DNA from: Clostridiales bacterium
GTDB lineage: Bacteria > Bacillota > Clostridia > Saccharofermentanales > Saccharofermentanaceae
DNA length: 64,000 nt
Direction: 5' to 3'
Assembly: GCA_017428155.1 (NCBI GenBank)
Contig: JAFRRJ010000067.1
Location: 1 to 64,000 of the forward strand
In this document: in pieces, positions 1 to 7,759 of the stretch
How positions within the stretch are numbered: the first letter of the stretch is position 1
Layout: each line of letters starts with the position of its first letter
Notes under the pieces: model-generated
What the model was told of the DNA's origin: nothing
The model's database searches: none
What the model saw: the letters and a program-made list of their open reading frames with translations, nothing else
Program-made: the position numbers and the translations under genes

Positions 1-4
1 AACT

Positions 5-78
5 CGGAAGCAACCGTCTTTGCAGACCGTGCTTTCTTATATGCAATTTTAGCATCAGGGTTGATGACAGTCAATGAA
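5..78. repeat. Direct repeat copy 1 (partner at 426-499)
   Basis: This 74-bp stretch recurs at 426-499 with about four mismatches. Read on the minus strand, each copy carries a promoter-like pair TTGACT / 17 bp / TAAAAT (here -35 at 69-74 and -10 at 46-51), followed by a short imperfect hairpin. It therefore looks like the promoter and 5' part of an antisense RNA. In this copy the RNA would run out of the window to the left, which suggests a second toxin unit there. It can also be read as minus-strand protein, but a duplicated RNA gene explains the conserved promoter better. Confidence 0.6.
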
Positions 79-258
79 GTGAGAAAGGTATCAAAATGTT
101 TTTGAAACAGGTGATATTGTCCCATTAATCGAAGGACATCTGAACACTTTACCGATACAATATTAGTGGTACGGCCTGCTTAATGGGCGGTTGCCTTCCG
201 AGTACTATATGCTTCTTGGAATCTGTCTAAGAGGTAAAAGGAAAGGAGGGTTCTGAAA

Positions 259-375
259 GTGACAGACTATGAGATTTTATCTCTGGTGATAACTATGATC
301 GGATTGTTGATCGGCGTTATCTCGCTGTTGCTTAAGGCATTTGAGTATCTGGACTCCAGATATCGACGCAAATGA
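259..375 (+). CDS. Small hydrophobic peptide resembling Firmicute type I (holin-like) toxins
   Basis: A 38-residue ORF starts with GTG and has a strong AAAGGAGGG ribosome site just upstream. The product begins VTDYEILSLVITMIG, has one transmembrane segment (about residues 5-28) and ends in a basic tail (YRRK). This is the usual form of Firmicute peptides annotated as putative holin-like toxin, related to TxpA/BsrG type I toxins, which damage the membrane when not silenced. A convergent antisense RNA candidate overlaps its 3' end, as in TxpA/RatA. Family assignment is from composition and layout; toxicity is inferred. Confidence 0.65.
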   Translation: MTDYEILSLVITMIGLLIGVISLLLKAFEYLDSRYRRK

Positions 376-460
376 AAAACCTCACCCAGGACTGCCTTCC
401 TGAAGTGAGGTAAAAAACTATACTTCGGAAGCAACCGTCTTTGCAGACCGTGCTTTCTTA
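372..460 (-). ncRNA. Candidate antisense antitoxin RNA for the peptide at 259-375
   Basis: On the minus strand, TTGACT (490-495) and TAAAAT (467-472) are separated by exactly 17 bp, placing a start near 460. The RNA would end at a hairpin with arms 379-385 and 405-411, followed on the minus strand by a U-run at 379-375. The hairpin has no T-run in the plus direction, so it serves the minus-strand transcript. A roughly 90-nt RNA would overlap the last bases and 3' UTR of the toxin-like mRNA, the standard geometry of type I antitoxins. Confidence 0.55.
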
Positions 461-499
461 TAAGCAATTTTAGCATCTGGATTGATGGCAGTCAATGAA
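426..499. repeat. Direct repeat copy 2 (partner at 5-78)
   Basis: This is the second copy of the 74-bp repeat. It holds the promoter and 5' region of the antisense RNA candidate at 372-460. The offset between copies is a constant 421 bp, consistent with a tandem duplication of a toxin/antisense-RNA unit. Confidence 0.6.
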
Positions 500-608
500 G
501 CTGAAACTATAAGATTTGGGTAACAATGGAATCCAAATTGATTGTTATATACGCTTAAAGCCCATAATGAATATAATGTACTTATGCAAACGAAAGGAGC
601 CATAAATT

Positions 609-992
609 ATGCCTATTAACTTTAACCAGAGCAGTGTATTTAATCTCAAGCCCATTCCGGTGGAGTCCATACGAAATGATGTTACGGGTTTGCTTATTGA
701 AGGAGAAGGTCCCGTAATGGCGTTCCAGACCGTGCGCGACCAGTTGGTCTTTACGAACAAGAGGATTATCTCTATTGATGTTCAGGGTATCACAGGCAAG
801 CGCAAATCCTATGGCTCCATGCCGTATTCAAAGATCCAGTATTTTGAGATCCAGACACCCGGCTTTGTTGAGATCTTTCCTGACTCAGAGCTGTTCATTA
901 TGTTTACCAACGGCTTTACCGCCAAGTTTGAATTCAAGGGCAGCGTAGATATCGGGTATCTGGGAAGAATAATATCGTCTTATGTGCTGTAA
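609..992 (+). CDS. Bacterial PH domain protein (bPH_1 type)
   Basis: This 127-residue soluble protein has the beta-rich pattern of bacterial pleckstrin-homology domains: GEGPVMAFQTVRDQLVFTNK followed by the RIISIDVQGITGKR and YSKIQYFEIQTPG segments, ending in a C-terminal helix. The family is common in Firmicutes and its function is generally unknown. The start has an AAAGGAG site 8-9 bp upstream. The gene stands alone and is closed by a strong terminator at 1021-1059. Family assignment is confident; role is not known. Confidence 0.85.
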   Translation: MPINFNQSSVFNLKPIPVESIRNDVTGLLIEGEGPVMAFQTVRDQLVFTNKRIISIDVQGITGKRKSYGSMPYSKIQYFEIQTPGFVEIFPDSELFIMFTNGFTAKFEFKGSVDIGYLGRIISSYVL

Positions 993-1020
993 TGCGAAAA
1001 CATAATTTGAACGTAAATAG

Positions 1021-1059
1021 GTGCTTGAGAAGAATATAGATCTCAAGCACTTTGTTTTT
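1021..1059 (+). terminator. Rho-independent terminator after the PH-domain gene
   Basis: A perfect 9-bp stem (GTGCTTGAG at 1021-1029 with CTCAAGCAC at 1042-1050) is followed by TTTGTTTTT. Confidence 0.85.
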
Positions 1060-1187
1060 GAGAGAACAGGCGTTCTTCGTGCTTAGCTATTCTAGTTTTT
1101 GTTAATCAAAACAATGATAAAGTTGTTTGATAAATACAACGAAATTGGGATTATAATAGGAACATTGATATGGGGAGGTGTCTATTT

Positions 1188-3767
1188 ATGGGCAACTGGG
1201 GTGAAGACTTTCTTGAGAAAACGTTTAACATTAACTATGACGAAATGAGAGCATTGCTTTTGTATCAATATCTTGTCGAAACAAGAGAGAAAGCAGACAA
1301 GTCTAATACTAAAGGCAAAAAAGAAAGCACTGCTTCATATGCAAATTCTTTATACAAGGATTTGTTGGCTCCCACTGTTAGGTATCGTGAGACGATTTGG
1401 AGAAGAAGCATAATTAAGTGTTTGTCCAGTCTTGATAAAGATGAGATAGGTAAGGAACTTGAAGGCAAGAGTATATTTGACACAAAATTATATACCAATG
1501 GTTTGTCGAGATATTATGAGTGCCTTCTGTTTGTAGCGTGTTTATTTGAGTTGAACCGCTGTTCTGAAAAAGATATACCGAAATTTAGATTAGTAACGTC
1601 TTATCCGTACGACATTATAATCAGGTCTTATTTGAAGCTGATATCACCATCGTCAAAGAGAGCAAGATCAGTTGCAGCCTTTCAAGAAAATCACGCTAAC
1701 AGAGTAACTGAACGTTTGATCACCTATCTTTTTAAGGATTGTAAGGATATCAATGAATACCATTGTGTTTATCATTTTTTAGTGAAAACAAGAGTTTTCA
1801 TGCATTCCGTGAAAAATAAAGATAATGAGAAAAATTATCTAGAAACTATTTCTTTGAACATAGCGTATTTATGTTCGGAGAGGTTTTATGGCAATAACGA
1901 TTACACAAATGCAATCAGGTTCTCGTCTTTAGTGTTAAGAACGGATGATGCCGAATATAGAAAGAAGGCATTTGACATTATTGGAACAAGTGCATTTGAG
2001 AGTAAGCAGTATCAATTGGCTTATGACATTTATTCTTGCTGGGTAAATTCTGAACTGATTGAAAGCATCAAGGAGCCGTGCCTTCTGAATGATGAAGATT
2101 TCAGAAATCTGCGCAAATCCTTGAAAAGCAAAAAGGAGTCAGTGTACAGAAGCAAAAACGAACAGGAAGTATCAAGAATATATAGTTACTATGCCCGTAT
2201 TTGTATCGAAGTCATGGATCTGCTTAGACCGTCTTTAGAAAGAGAATCACTTCTCGAGATTGCAAAGTTCTACTTAGACGAAGCTGCCCGGCTCTATCCG
2301 GATGACGATGAACACCTGAAAATAAAAGGCATCATGCTTATTAAGAACAAGGAATACGGCGAGGCTCAAAAATGTTTCAAGAGTTATGTGGATTGTTGCT
2401 ACAGTTCTGAAGACATTGCATTTGGGCTCAGACATATTCTGTTGACTTATCAGAACCGTAATTTGAGATACTTGCCGAAGAAATTTGATGATTTTGCTGA
2501 CAAATATGTCGATGCATACCGCGAAATGTTAAGAGTAGATTATGAACATGGCGAAGTGCAAAAAGGAAGAGATATGTATGTGCTTCTGACTAAGTGCAGT
2601 CAATTGTCTGAACAGAATAAAGGCTTAAACTTTGATTTATTTAAGATAGACAGAACAATAAAAGAGATACTGGATTACCTGAAGCGGACGCCGAAGTTTT
2701 TCGCGAGCTTTAATGTTCACGCTGAACTGTTTTGTGATGAACTCAAAATGGCGATCAAGAGTATTGATATAAAATCAATTAAAAAGGTTGAACATGAAGA
2801 GGATGACTCCACAATTGCATATTACACAACATTGAACACATTGGAATATCTGCTTAAAGAAACAACTTTCGGTGAAAAGAAAGATGACAGTGAGGATAAG
2901 GAAAGTAAAGAAGGTATAAAGTTAAACAGTCTGACAATGATGCATGCCAGATATATGAATGACCCGGAAGAGGGGCTGATCCTGTTTAAACATTTGCACA
3001 AGCTTGATTGTTTTTCGGAGACTCCGAATGAACTTCGCGATATGCTTTACGATCAGAAGTACGTGTTCCTGAAATCCTTTACCGGTATTGTAGATCAGCT
3101 GAACATGTGGACTTTATATGGAAGTGACCGTGAATCAGGCGATGACTGTAACGGGTGCTGCGTGTGCTTAAAACCTGAAACTTTCGGACCTGCATCTAAT
3201 TACTCTAATAAGCTGGATTCCAGTAAATCAAGCCATACAGAAGATGATTTCAATCTGTATAACGTTGCTTACATAGATAAAAAGGGCATTATGTTCAAAG
3301 GGAAGTACGATAATGATTTGAACACTAAGTTTAATAATCTGATCAATCAGATAAAGAACCTGAAGTCAAAGATTGAAGGCGACGATGAAGTGAAAAAGAA
3401 AGATGAGGGAATCATCACTGATTGCCTTGTCCGTTTGTTAGAAAAGCTCGTATTCCTGGTTAAGGATTCTACGTACATTCAAGAGGGCGAAAGCAGACTC
3501 ATTCTGTCACGTGATATCAGTGACAGATTGGAGATCAGAGAGATTCCCAAGCCCGCTGATAAACCTAACGTACCGCCGAAATTGTATATGAACCCGCCAT
3601 TCCAGGTTTATGTCGAGAAGATCTACCTTGGACCCAAGCTGGAGAATCCGGACTACTGGATACCGCATCTGCAGATGGAGCTTTCAAAGATGCACGATAA
3701 GTGGGTTTATGGTGAGGAAAGAGACTATATTCCTCAGGTAAGATTGTCGGAGATCAATATACGATAA
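1188..3767 (+). CDS. Large TPR-like protein with C-terminal DUF2971 domain
   Basis: An 859-residue protein without signal peptide or membrane segments. The start is the ATG at 1188, because a GGGGAGGTG ribosome site lies just before it; an in-frame ATG at 1170 lies immediately before that site. The first roughly 550 residues are helical with TPR-like repeats (for example EAARLYPDDDEHLKIKGIML). The C-terminal third carries the DUF2971 pattern: MNDPEEG near residue 590, then VFLKSFTG...LNMWTLYG and a CCVCLKPE segment, matching the family's NDP-E, SFS and MW-hY-GvcL landmarks. DUF2971 has no established biochemical activity. The gene is alone, AT-richer than its neighbours, and ends at a 32-bp palindrome. 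A defence role is possible but not shown. Confidence 0.7.
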   Translation: MGNWGEDFLEKTFNINYDEMRALLLYQYLVETREKADKSNTKGKKESTASYANSLYKDLLAPTVRYRETIWRRSIIKCLSSLDKDEIGKELEGKSIFDTKLYTNGLSRYYECLLFVACLFELNRCSEKDIPKFRLVTSYPYDIIIRSYLKLISPSSKRARSVAAFQENHANRVTERLITYLFKDCKDINEYHCVYHFLVKTRVFMHSVKNKDNEKNYLETISLNIAYLCSERFYGNNDYTNAIRFSSLVLRTDDAEYRKKAFDIIGTSAFESKQYQLAYDIYSCWVNSELIESIKEPCLLNDEDFRNLRKSLKSKKESVYRSKNEQEVSRIYSYYARICIEVMDLLRPSLERESLLEIAKFYLDEAARLYPDDDEHLKIKGIMLIKNKEYGEAQKCFKSYVDCCYSSEDIAFGLRHILLTYQNRNLRYLPKKFDDFADKYVDAYREMLRVDYEHGEVQKGRDMYVLLTKCSQLSEQNKGLNFDLFKIDRTIKEILDYLKRTPKFFASFNVHAELFCDELKMAIKSIDIKSIKKVEHEEDDSTIAYYTTLNTLEYLLKETTFGEKKDDSEDKESKEGIKLNSLTMMHARYMNDPEEGLILFKHLHKLDCFSETPNELRDMLYDQKYVFLKSFTGIVDQLNMWTLYGSDRESGDDCNGCCVCLKPETFGPASNYSNKLDSSKSSHTEDDFNLYNVAYIDKKGIMFKGKYDNDLNTKFNNLINQIKNLKSKIEGDDEVKKKDEGIITDCLVRLLEKLVFLVKDSTYIQEGESRLILSRDISDRLEIREIPKPADKPNVPPKLYMNPPFQVYVEKIYLGPKLENPDYWIPHLQMELSKMHDKWVYGEERDYIPQVRLSEINIR

Positions 3768-3803
3768 TTACTGTTTTCTGTGTGTTAAAACAGCCAAACC
3801 AAT

Positions 3804-3847
3804 ACCGCTGGTATGGGTCGACCCATACCAGCGGTTGTCTATTTTTT
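3804..3847 (+). terminator. 32-bp perfect palindrome with T-run
   Basis: Positions 3804-3835 form a perfect palindrome centred on GTCGAC, followed by TGTCTATTTTTT. It can end transcription of the DUF2971 gene. Its TATGGGT/ACCCATA core is shared with the hairpin at 6697-6739. Confidence 0.75.
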
Positions 3848-3956
3848 GCACAAGGATGATTGTGCATATTTTCGATGTTTATCAAATGAACTTGATATGA
3901 ATATTTATGAGTGTTACTATGCGCTCAAATAGGAAAATTACGGGGGTAATTGGAAT

Positions 3957-4055
3957 ATGGAAGCTTCAAGAAGTTTGAAGTCGTTTATTGCATTTCTGTG
4001 TTCGGAACTGGTTCTATTTTCGATGCCGGGAGAGATTTATAGGGGTGTAAAATGA
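3957..4055 (+). CDS. Short ORF translationally coupled to the next gene
   Basis: A 32-residue ORF starts MEASRSLKSFIAFLCSELVL and contains a short hydrophobic stretch. It is preceded by a GGGGGTAATTG site like the one in front of the Rhs gene. Its stop overlaps the start of the next gene in an ATGA arrangement (4052-4055), so translating it would bring ribosomes to the downstream start, which has no better ribosome site of its own. It may be a small protein or simply a coupling leader. No family was recognised. Confidence 0.4.
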   Translation: MEASRSLKSFIAFLCSELVLFSMPGEIYRGVK

Positions 4056-4621
4056 AGAACTATAAATTTCTTGGAATATTGATTGTCATATTTGTGTTGT
4101 TGGGTATACCTTTGGGCTTATTCATGACAAAGCAATACATTTATTTCTCGAACATAAGGGAGAGATATGACCGCGAAATAACTCTTGCTGAAGATATCAT
4201 CTTGGATGATGAACTTACTGTCTTCTTGTATGGGAATCCTGTCATATTAAATAAAGGTGATAAGGGATATATCCATGATGAGATAAATAGTGTATTAGGA
4301 GATGAAGCAGGCGAAGCATATATCGATGCCAGGTTCAGCTTAGATGACGGAGACAGTATTACAGTATTTATTTCAACGGATATAGAATCCGATAATCCGC
4401 CATCTGCTCCTGTTGTTGATATAGATTCGATAGAATCATCACAGACAATTCTAAATGAATATAAACAGTCTCGTGAACGGTATTATACAAAAGTGAGAAA
4501 TACACAGATCTTAGGAACTGCACTCGTTGTGGTAATAATACTGGTTATTTCAGCAGTTGTTTTTCTTATATGTAAAAAACCAAATGGAAATGCAAAGACC
4601 AATTCTGCCCAACCTAAATAG
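4052..4621 (+). CDS. Membrane-anchored protein of unknown function (paralogue of 4631-5245)
   Basis: A 189-residue protein with an N-terminal membrane segment (residues 5-25), an acidic extracellular-type middle region and a second membrane segment near residues 150-172. It shares several blocks with the next gene: the GIPLG/GIPYG end of helix 1, the GNPVILNKGDKGYI-type block, an acidic FSLDDG/FWLDDG block, and EYKQSRERYYTKV/EYNQSREMYQSKV before helix 2. The two are therefore tandem paralogues. No Pfam family was recognised. Confidence 0.75.
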   Translation: MKNYKFLGILIVIFVLLGIPLGLFMTKQYIYFSNIRERYDREITLAEDIILDDELTVFLYGNPVILNKGDKGYIHDEINSVLGDEAGEAYIDARFSLDDGDSITVFISTDIESDNPPSAPVVDIDSIESSQTILNEYKQSRERYYTKVRNTQILGTALVVVIILVISAVVFLICKKPNGNAKTNSAQPK

Positions 4622-4630
4622 GTTTTTGTC

Positions 4631-5245
4631 ATGAAAAATAGAGTTGTCTTTTACATAGTAATTGCTGTTATGGTGTTTGTCGGAATACCATATGGAATGC
4701 TGTGGGCGGAGCACAGAGTGAATAACTATATATCTCAGGTTTATGAAAAAGAATTCGTCCTGTGTGATCAAGTGGTTTTTGATGATGAAGCAACCCTTGA
4801 GAAATATGGTGAGCCATTAGTTTTGAACGCAGGTGATAAAGGGAAGATTACCGATATTATATGCGGTTGGGGCGACGAATTAGGGTATGAATATATGGAG
4901 GCTAAGTTTTGGCTTGATGATGGCAGCTTCTTTTCCGTGGCGATTCCTGTTGTCCCGGATTATGAGAACCCGCCGAAAGCGGTAGTAGAATTGAATAAAA
5001 TAGCGGATGCTGACACTTTAGTTTCTGAATATAACCAGTCGCGTGAGATGTATCAATCAAAAGTCAATGGAACTCGAATTTTCGGAATTGTTATAGGACT
5101 CATCATATCTGTAGTTATTCCGGCAGCTAGCTTGATAGCATATGAAATAATTCATAAAAAAGGTAGATCATCATCAGTTCTATTAGGAGGGTTGATTGTG
5201 ATGGATGTAGTTTTGGTTTTAGGACTCCTTTATGAAATGATTTGA
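4631..5245 (+). CDS. Membrane-anchored protein of unknown function (paralogue of 4052-4621)
   Basis: A 204-residue protein with an N-terminal helix (about residues 4-24), the same GDKG, WLDDG and NQSREMYQSKV blocks as the preceding gene, then a helical hairpin at the C-terminus (about residues 140-204). It starts 9 bp after the previous stop and lacks a clear ribosome site, so translation may be coupled. It is followed 17 bp later by a third membrane protein, making a likely three- or four-gene operon of unknown role. Confidence 0.75.
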   Translation: MKNRVVFYIVIAVMVFVGIPYGMLWAEHRVNNYISQVYEKEFVLCDQVVFDDEATLEKYGEPLVLNAGDKGKITDIICGWGDELGYEYMEAKFWLDDGSFFSVAIPVVPDYENPPKAVVELNKIADADTLVSEYNQSREMYQSKVNGTRIFGIVIGLIISVVIPAASLIAYEIIHKKGRSSSVLLGGLIVMDVVLVLGLLYEMI

Positions 5246-5262
5246 CTGACAAGGAGGATAAT

Positions 5263-5793
5263 ATGAGAAAGTTCATTCTGTTTTTTGTAATACTGCTTGA
5301 AATACTTGGGGTTATTGCAATTAATGTTGCATATGCAAATAGCAATGCTGAGCTTTTTGCCGTAAATATTTCGATCCCGGAAGGATTGGAGCTGACCTTA
5401 AACAAAGATATTTCTGTTCAAACACGTGATGAATCGGTAATAATTCCAAAAGACACTGTTATTTGCCCTGAATACATTTTCCCGGACAGCACAGTTTGTT
5501 TTCATTTTGAAGGAATAAAGGAAAGAATTCATACTGAATGGGAAAACATAAAAGAACAGAATGCTTTAGAAAGTTTGAAACATGATGCGGAACTAAGGCG
5601 GGCAGAGCAACAAAAGAGCTTTAAGGCTCGTGGTCTGATTATTGGCCTCGCTGAAGGTGTGTTGTGGCTGGTTGTAGGTGGGTTGTTAAGTCTTCTACTA
5701 ATGAAGAAAGAAAAGTACACTCTGTTTATTATTATTCATTTCTTTATTATATTAGCCGTTTCAATAATCTTATATATTAATGCGCGATATTAA
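5263..5793 (+). CDS. Membrane protein of unknown function, third gene of the cluster
   Basis: The ATG at 5263 was chosen because AAGGAGG lies 5 bp upstream. The 176-residue product has an N-terminal signal-like helix (ILFFVILLEILGVIAINVAYA), a roughly 90-residue exported region, a charged helical segment and two C-terminal membrane segments. Overall topology resembles the two genes before it, but sequence similarity is weak. It ends before an imperfect hairpin at 5818-5847. Confidence 0.7.
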   Translation: MRKFILFFVILLEILGVIAINVAYANSNAELFAVNISIPEGLELTLNKDISVQTRDESVIIPKDTVICPEYIFPDSTVCFHFEGIKERIHTEWENIKEQNALESLKHDAELRRAEQQKSFKARGLIIGLAEGVLWLVVGGLLSLLLMKKEKYTLFIIIHFFIILAVSIILYINARY

Positions 5794-5817
5794 TGTGCGT
5801 TATTTTTTGCACTAACA

Positions 5818-5847
5818 GAAGATCCTGAATCACCGACAGGCTCTTCT
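5818..5847 (+). terminator. Probable terminator of the membrane-protein cluster
   Basis: An 11-bp stem with one mismatch (AGAAGATCCTG with CAGGCTCTTCT) is followed by a short T-containing stretch. Confidence 0.45.
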
Positions 5848-6040
5848 TTGATAACAGGAACGCAAGTCTTTCTTTTGCGAAATATGGTTTTCGATAACAC
5901 AGAGACAATAGAATATGATTTGGCAGCCCAATATGATCATGAGTAATACTATGCGTTAATGTGTTTTGTCATAAATATCGTAATGGTAAAATATAAATCA
6001 CAAAACAATTTTACTCTTAACTATTAACGGAGGAATGAAC

Positions 6041-6526
6041 ATGGCTGACGACAAGAATCTCGATCTTACTTCAATCGTGACAGAGGCATTCAAGGCTGTA
6101 ACTGAGACCGTGACACCTAAGAAGCCCGGCACAAAGAAGAGCACGGCTTCCAAGAAGACTTCAACTGCTAAGAAGACTCCTGCAAAGAAGACTACAACTT
6201 CCAAGTCTTCTACGGCTAAGAAGACGACATCTTCCAAGAGTACATCTTCAAAGAAGACGACGACAGGCAAGAAGTCTACAACCGCGAAGAAGTCTACTAC
6301 TGCAAAGAAGACAACGACTTCCAAGAAGACCACTTCATCAAAGAGCACGTCTGCTAAGAAGACTACGACGAAGAAGGTCGGGAAGATCATTTTCGAGATC
6401 AGCGGAAAGCAGATCGATATGGAGACGATCAAGAAGAAGGCTGCAAAGCTCGGCGGTGATGTCTATGTCGTTGCCAACGAGAGAAAGATCTACGACAGCG
6501 AGGGCAACTCGGTTAATCTTTTCTGA
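6041..6526 (+). CDS. Histone H1-like Lys/Ala/Thr/Ser-rich protein with C-terminal DUF6465
   Basis: The start is the second ATG (6041), 7 bp after GGAGG; the ATG at 6035 is too close to that site. The 161-residue protein has a short acidic head, then about 85 residues of KKTT/KKST/SSK repeats resembling eukaryotic H1 tails, and a conserved C-terminal module of about 45 residues (KIIFEISGKQIDMETIKKKA...) that matches DUF6465. Such proteins are taken to bind DNA or RNA through the basic tail; the role of DUF6465 is unknown. The repetitive coding sequence creates a long valine-rich frame on the other strand that should be ignored. Confidence 0.8.
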   Translation: MADDKNLDLTSIVTEAFKAVTETVTPKKPGTKKSTASKKTSTAKKTPAKKTTTSKSSTAKKTTSSKSTSSKKTTTGKKSTTAKKSTTAKKTTTSKKTTSSKSTSAKKTTTKKVGKIIFEISGKQIDMETIKKKAAKLGGDVYVVANERKIYDSEGNSVNLF

Positions 6527-6564
6527 CGGAAGTCGTATCTGCCACTGGAGAGTTTTCGAGAACG

Positions 6565-6573
6565 TGGTATAAT
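6565..6573 (+). promoter_or_regulatory. Extended -10 promoter for a candidate small RNA
   Basis: TGG-TATAAT is an exact extended -10 element with no clear -35. The same TGn-TATAAT form occurs before several other genes in the window. A start near 6580 would give a transcript ending at the terminator at 6627-6658. Confidence 0.5.
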
Positions 6574-6579
6574 AATATT

Positions 6580-6658
6580 GGTCTTGATCTTAAGAGATCA
6601 AGTTCCAGAATGGGTGTAGTGTTTAAGGAGTCGTGCTGCAGCGCGGCTCCTTTTGTTT
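6580..6658 (+). ncRNA. Candidate roughly 80-nt small RNA
   Basis: Downstream of the TGGTATAAT promoter lie two hairpins and no plausible ORF. The first has perfect 8-bp arms (CTTGATCT 6583-6590 with AGATCAAG 6595-6602) closing a tetraloop. The second (6627-6650) pairs GGAGTCGTGCTG with CAGCGCGGCTCC, with two G-U pairs, and is followed by TTTTGTTT. Promoter, structured body and terminator within 90 bp are the layout of an independent small RNA. A terminator for the DUF6465 gene alone would not need the promoter. Confidence 0.45.
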
Positions 6659-6696
6659 AGGGGTTTTTGAGTGACCGGAAAGGGCGAGAACACATA

Positions 6697-6739
6697 CCGA
6701 CAGTATGGGTTTTGCGCAAATACCCATACTGTCAGTCGG
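6697..6739. repeat. Palindromic element related to 3804-3835
   Basis: The left arm at 6697-6710 (CCGACAGTATGGGT) pairs with the right arm at 6722-6739 over a 12-bp perfect core. The TATGGGT/ACCCATA core and leading ACCG are shared with the palindrome at 3804-3835. It has no T-run, so it may be a dispersed palindrome or an operator for the next gene. Confidence 0.5.
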
Positions 6740-6829
6740 ATTGAAATTTGCGCCGGATTCTGATTGACTTTATATATGCATGTCAAATGCATTTTTGTTG
6801 TTTGGTTTTGTTTGTGGGGAGGGATACAT

Positions 6830-7666
6830 ATGAAGACAATTGATGAATACAGAGCAGGGTTTTGTGATGAGGAAAAGGAGATCGTGGTCTATATCTCCAA
6901 GGGTTTTGCAGGCGCTGAGATGCTTCAGGATTGCTATGTCGTGAAATCGGTTTTCGTTGCCATGATGGATCCTCAAGACGGCAAACTGACAGAATTCGAC
7001 GGCAGGATCGAGCAGGTCGTTTCCAAAGACGAATACGAGCAGGGGAAGTTCATAACGATCGAAGACAACATGATCGTAAAACTTGCCGCATCGGAATTCA
7101 TTCGCGAAGAGCCCGCTCCCGGCGCGTCCTCATCGATCAAAAACAGATATCTTGTAAGGCGCTTTATAACTTCATATAAGCTCGCAATCGCTCCGGAAAA
7201 GTTGCTCGAATTCCGCGACATGTTCCTCGATGAGAATATGTGTGCGATCGACGGCATCAATTACCACCTGAACCGGGCAGAGCGCCGGTACAAGGGCGTT
7301 GTCCTTATCCGGGGCTGCAACGTCGAAGTGAAGCTCTGCCTCGACGAGGATTCCGACTCCGAAGCGACTACTGCTAACGCCCGTCTCCATCACGTGCTCG
7401 AGAACATGGACCGGTTCGCACTTGCGATCAAGACAGGCTTCACAAAAGAATTCCTCACTGAAGTAAACCGGTGGAAAGAAGACGAAGACGATCCTGACCT
7501 TTCTCCTGATGGCTTCATGGAAATGATCTTTCTGAAGCGGCTGGTTTTCGATGCGGACGGAAGCGTCGAATTCCATTACACTGACGGCGACCTCTTCGCG
7601 GGCGCCACGCTCATCGCAAAATTCGACGGCAACGATCTGTTTGTAGGATGCGATATAAAAGAGTGA
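6830..7666 (+). CDS. DUF2262-like protein
   Basis: The start at 6830 has GGGGAGGG 7 bp upstream. The 278-residue soluble protein has a C-terminal half matching the DUF2262 pattern as I remember it: an alternating beta block (YHLNRAERRYKGVVLIRGCN with an acidic EVKLCLDED strand), a helical middle with KEFLTEVNRWKED, then the LKRLVFDADGSVEFHYTDGDLF block. The function of DUF2262 is not established. The N-terminal half is not recognised. The gene is monocistronic, 93 bp ahead of the next one. Confidence 0.6.
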   Translation: MKTIDEYRAGFCDEEKEIVVYISKGFAGAEMLQDCYVVKSVFVAMMDPQDGKLTEFDGRIEQVVSKDEYEQGKFITIEDNMIVKLAASEFIREEPAPGASSSIKNRYLVRRFITSYKLAIAPEKLLEFRDMFLDENMCAIDGINYHLNRAERRYKGVVLIRGCNVEVKLCLDEDSDSEATTANARLHHVLENMDRFALAIKTGFTKEFLTEVNRWKEDEDDPDLSPDGFMEMIFLKRLVFDADGSVEFHYTDGDLFAGATLIAKFDGNDLFVGCDIKE

Positions 7667-7759
7667 GACTTAGCTGATGATGTTTTTTGAGCTGACATTC
7701 TGACCGGGATTAAGAGTTATACTATTGATAGAAATCGTAATCATTAGAAGGAGCAACTA

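Noticed and set aside
259..375. Phage holin
   Set aside because: No lysis or phage genes nearby; size, start motif and antisense RNA fit a type I toxin better.
1170..1187. Upstream ATG of the DUF2971 gene
   Set aside because: It overlaps the start of the GGGGAGGTG ribosome site that serves the ATG at 1188.
5998..6432. Long valine/phenylalanine-rich frame on the minus strand
   Set aside because: It is the complement of the Lys/Thr repeat codons of the DUF6465 gene; low complexity and no ribosome site.
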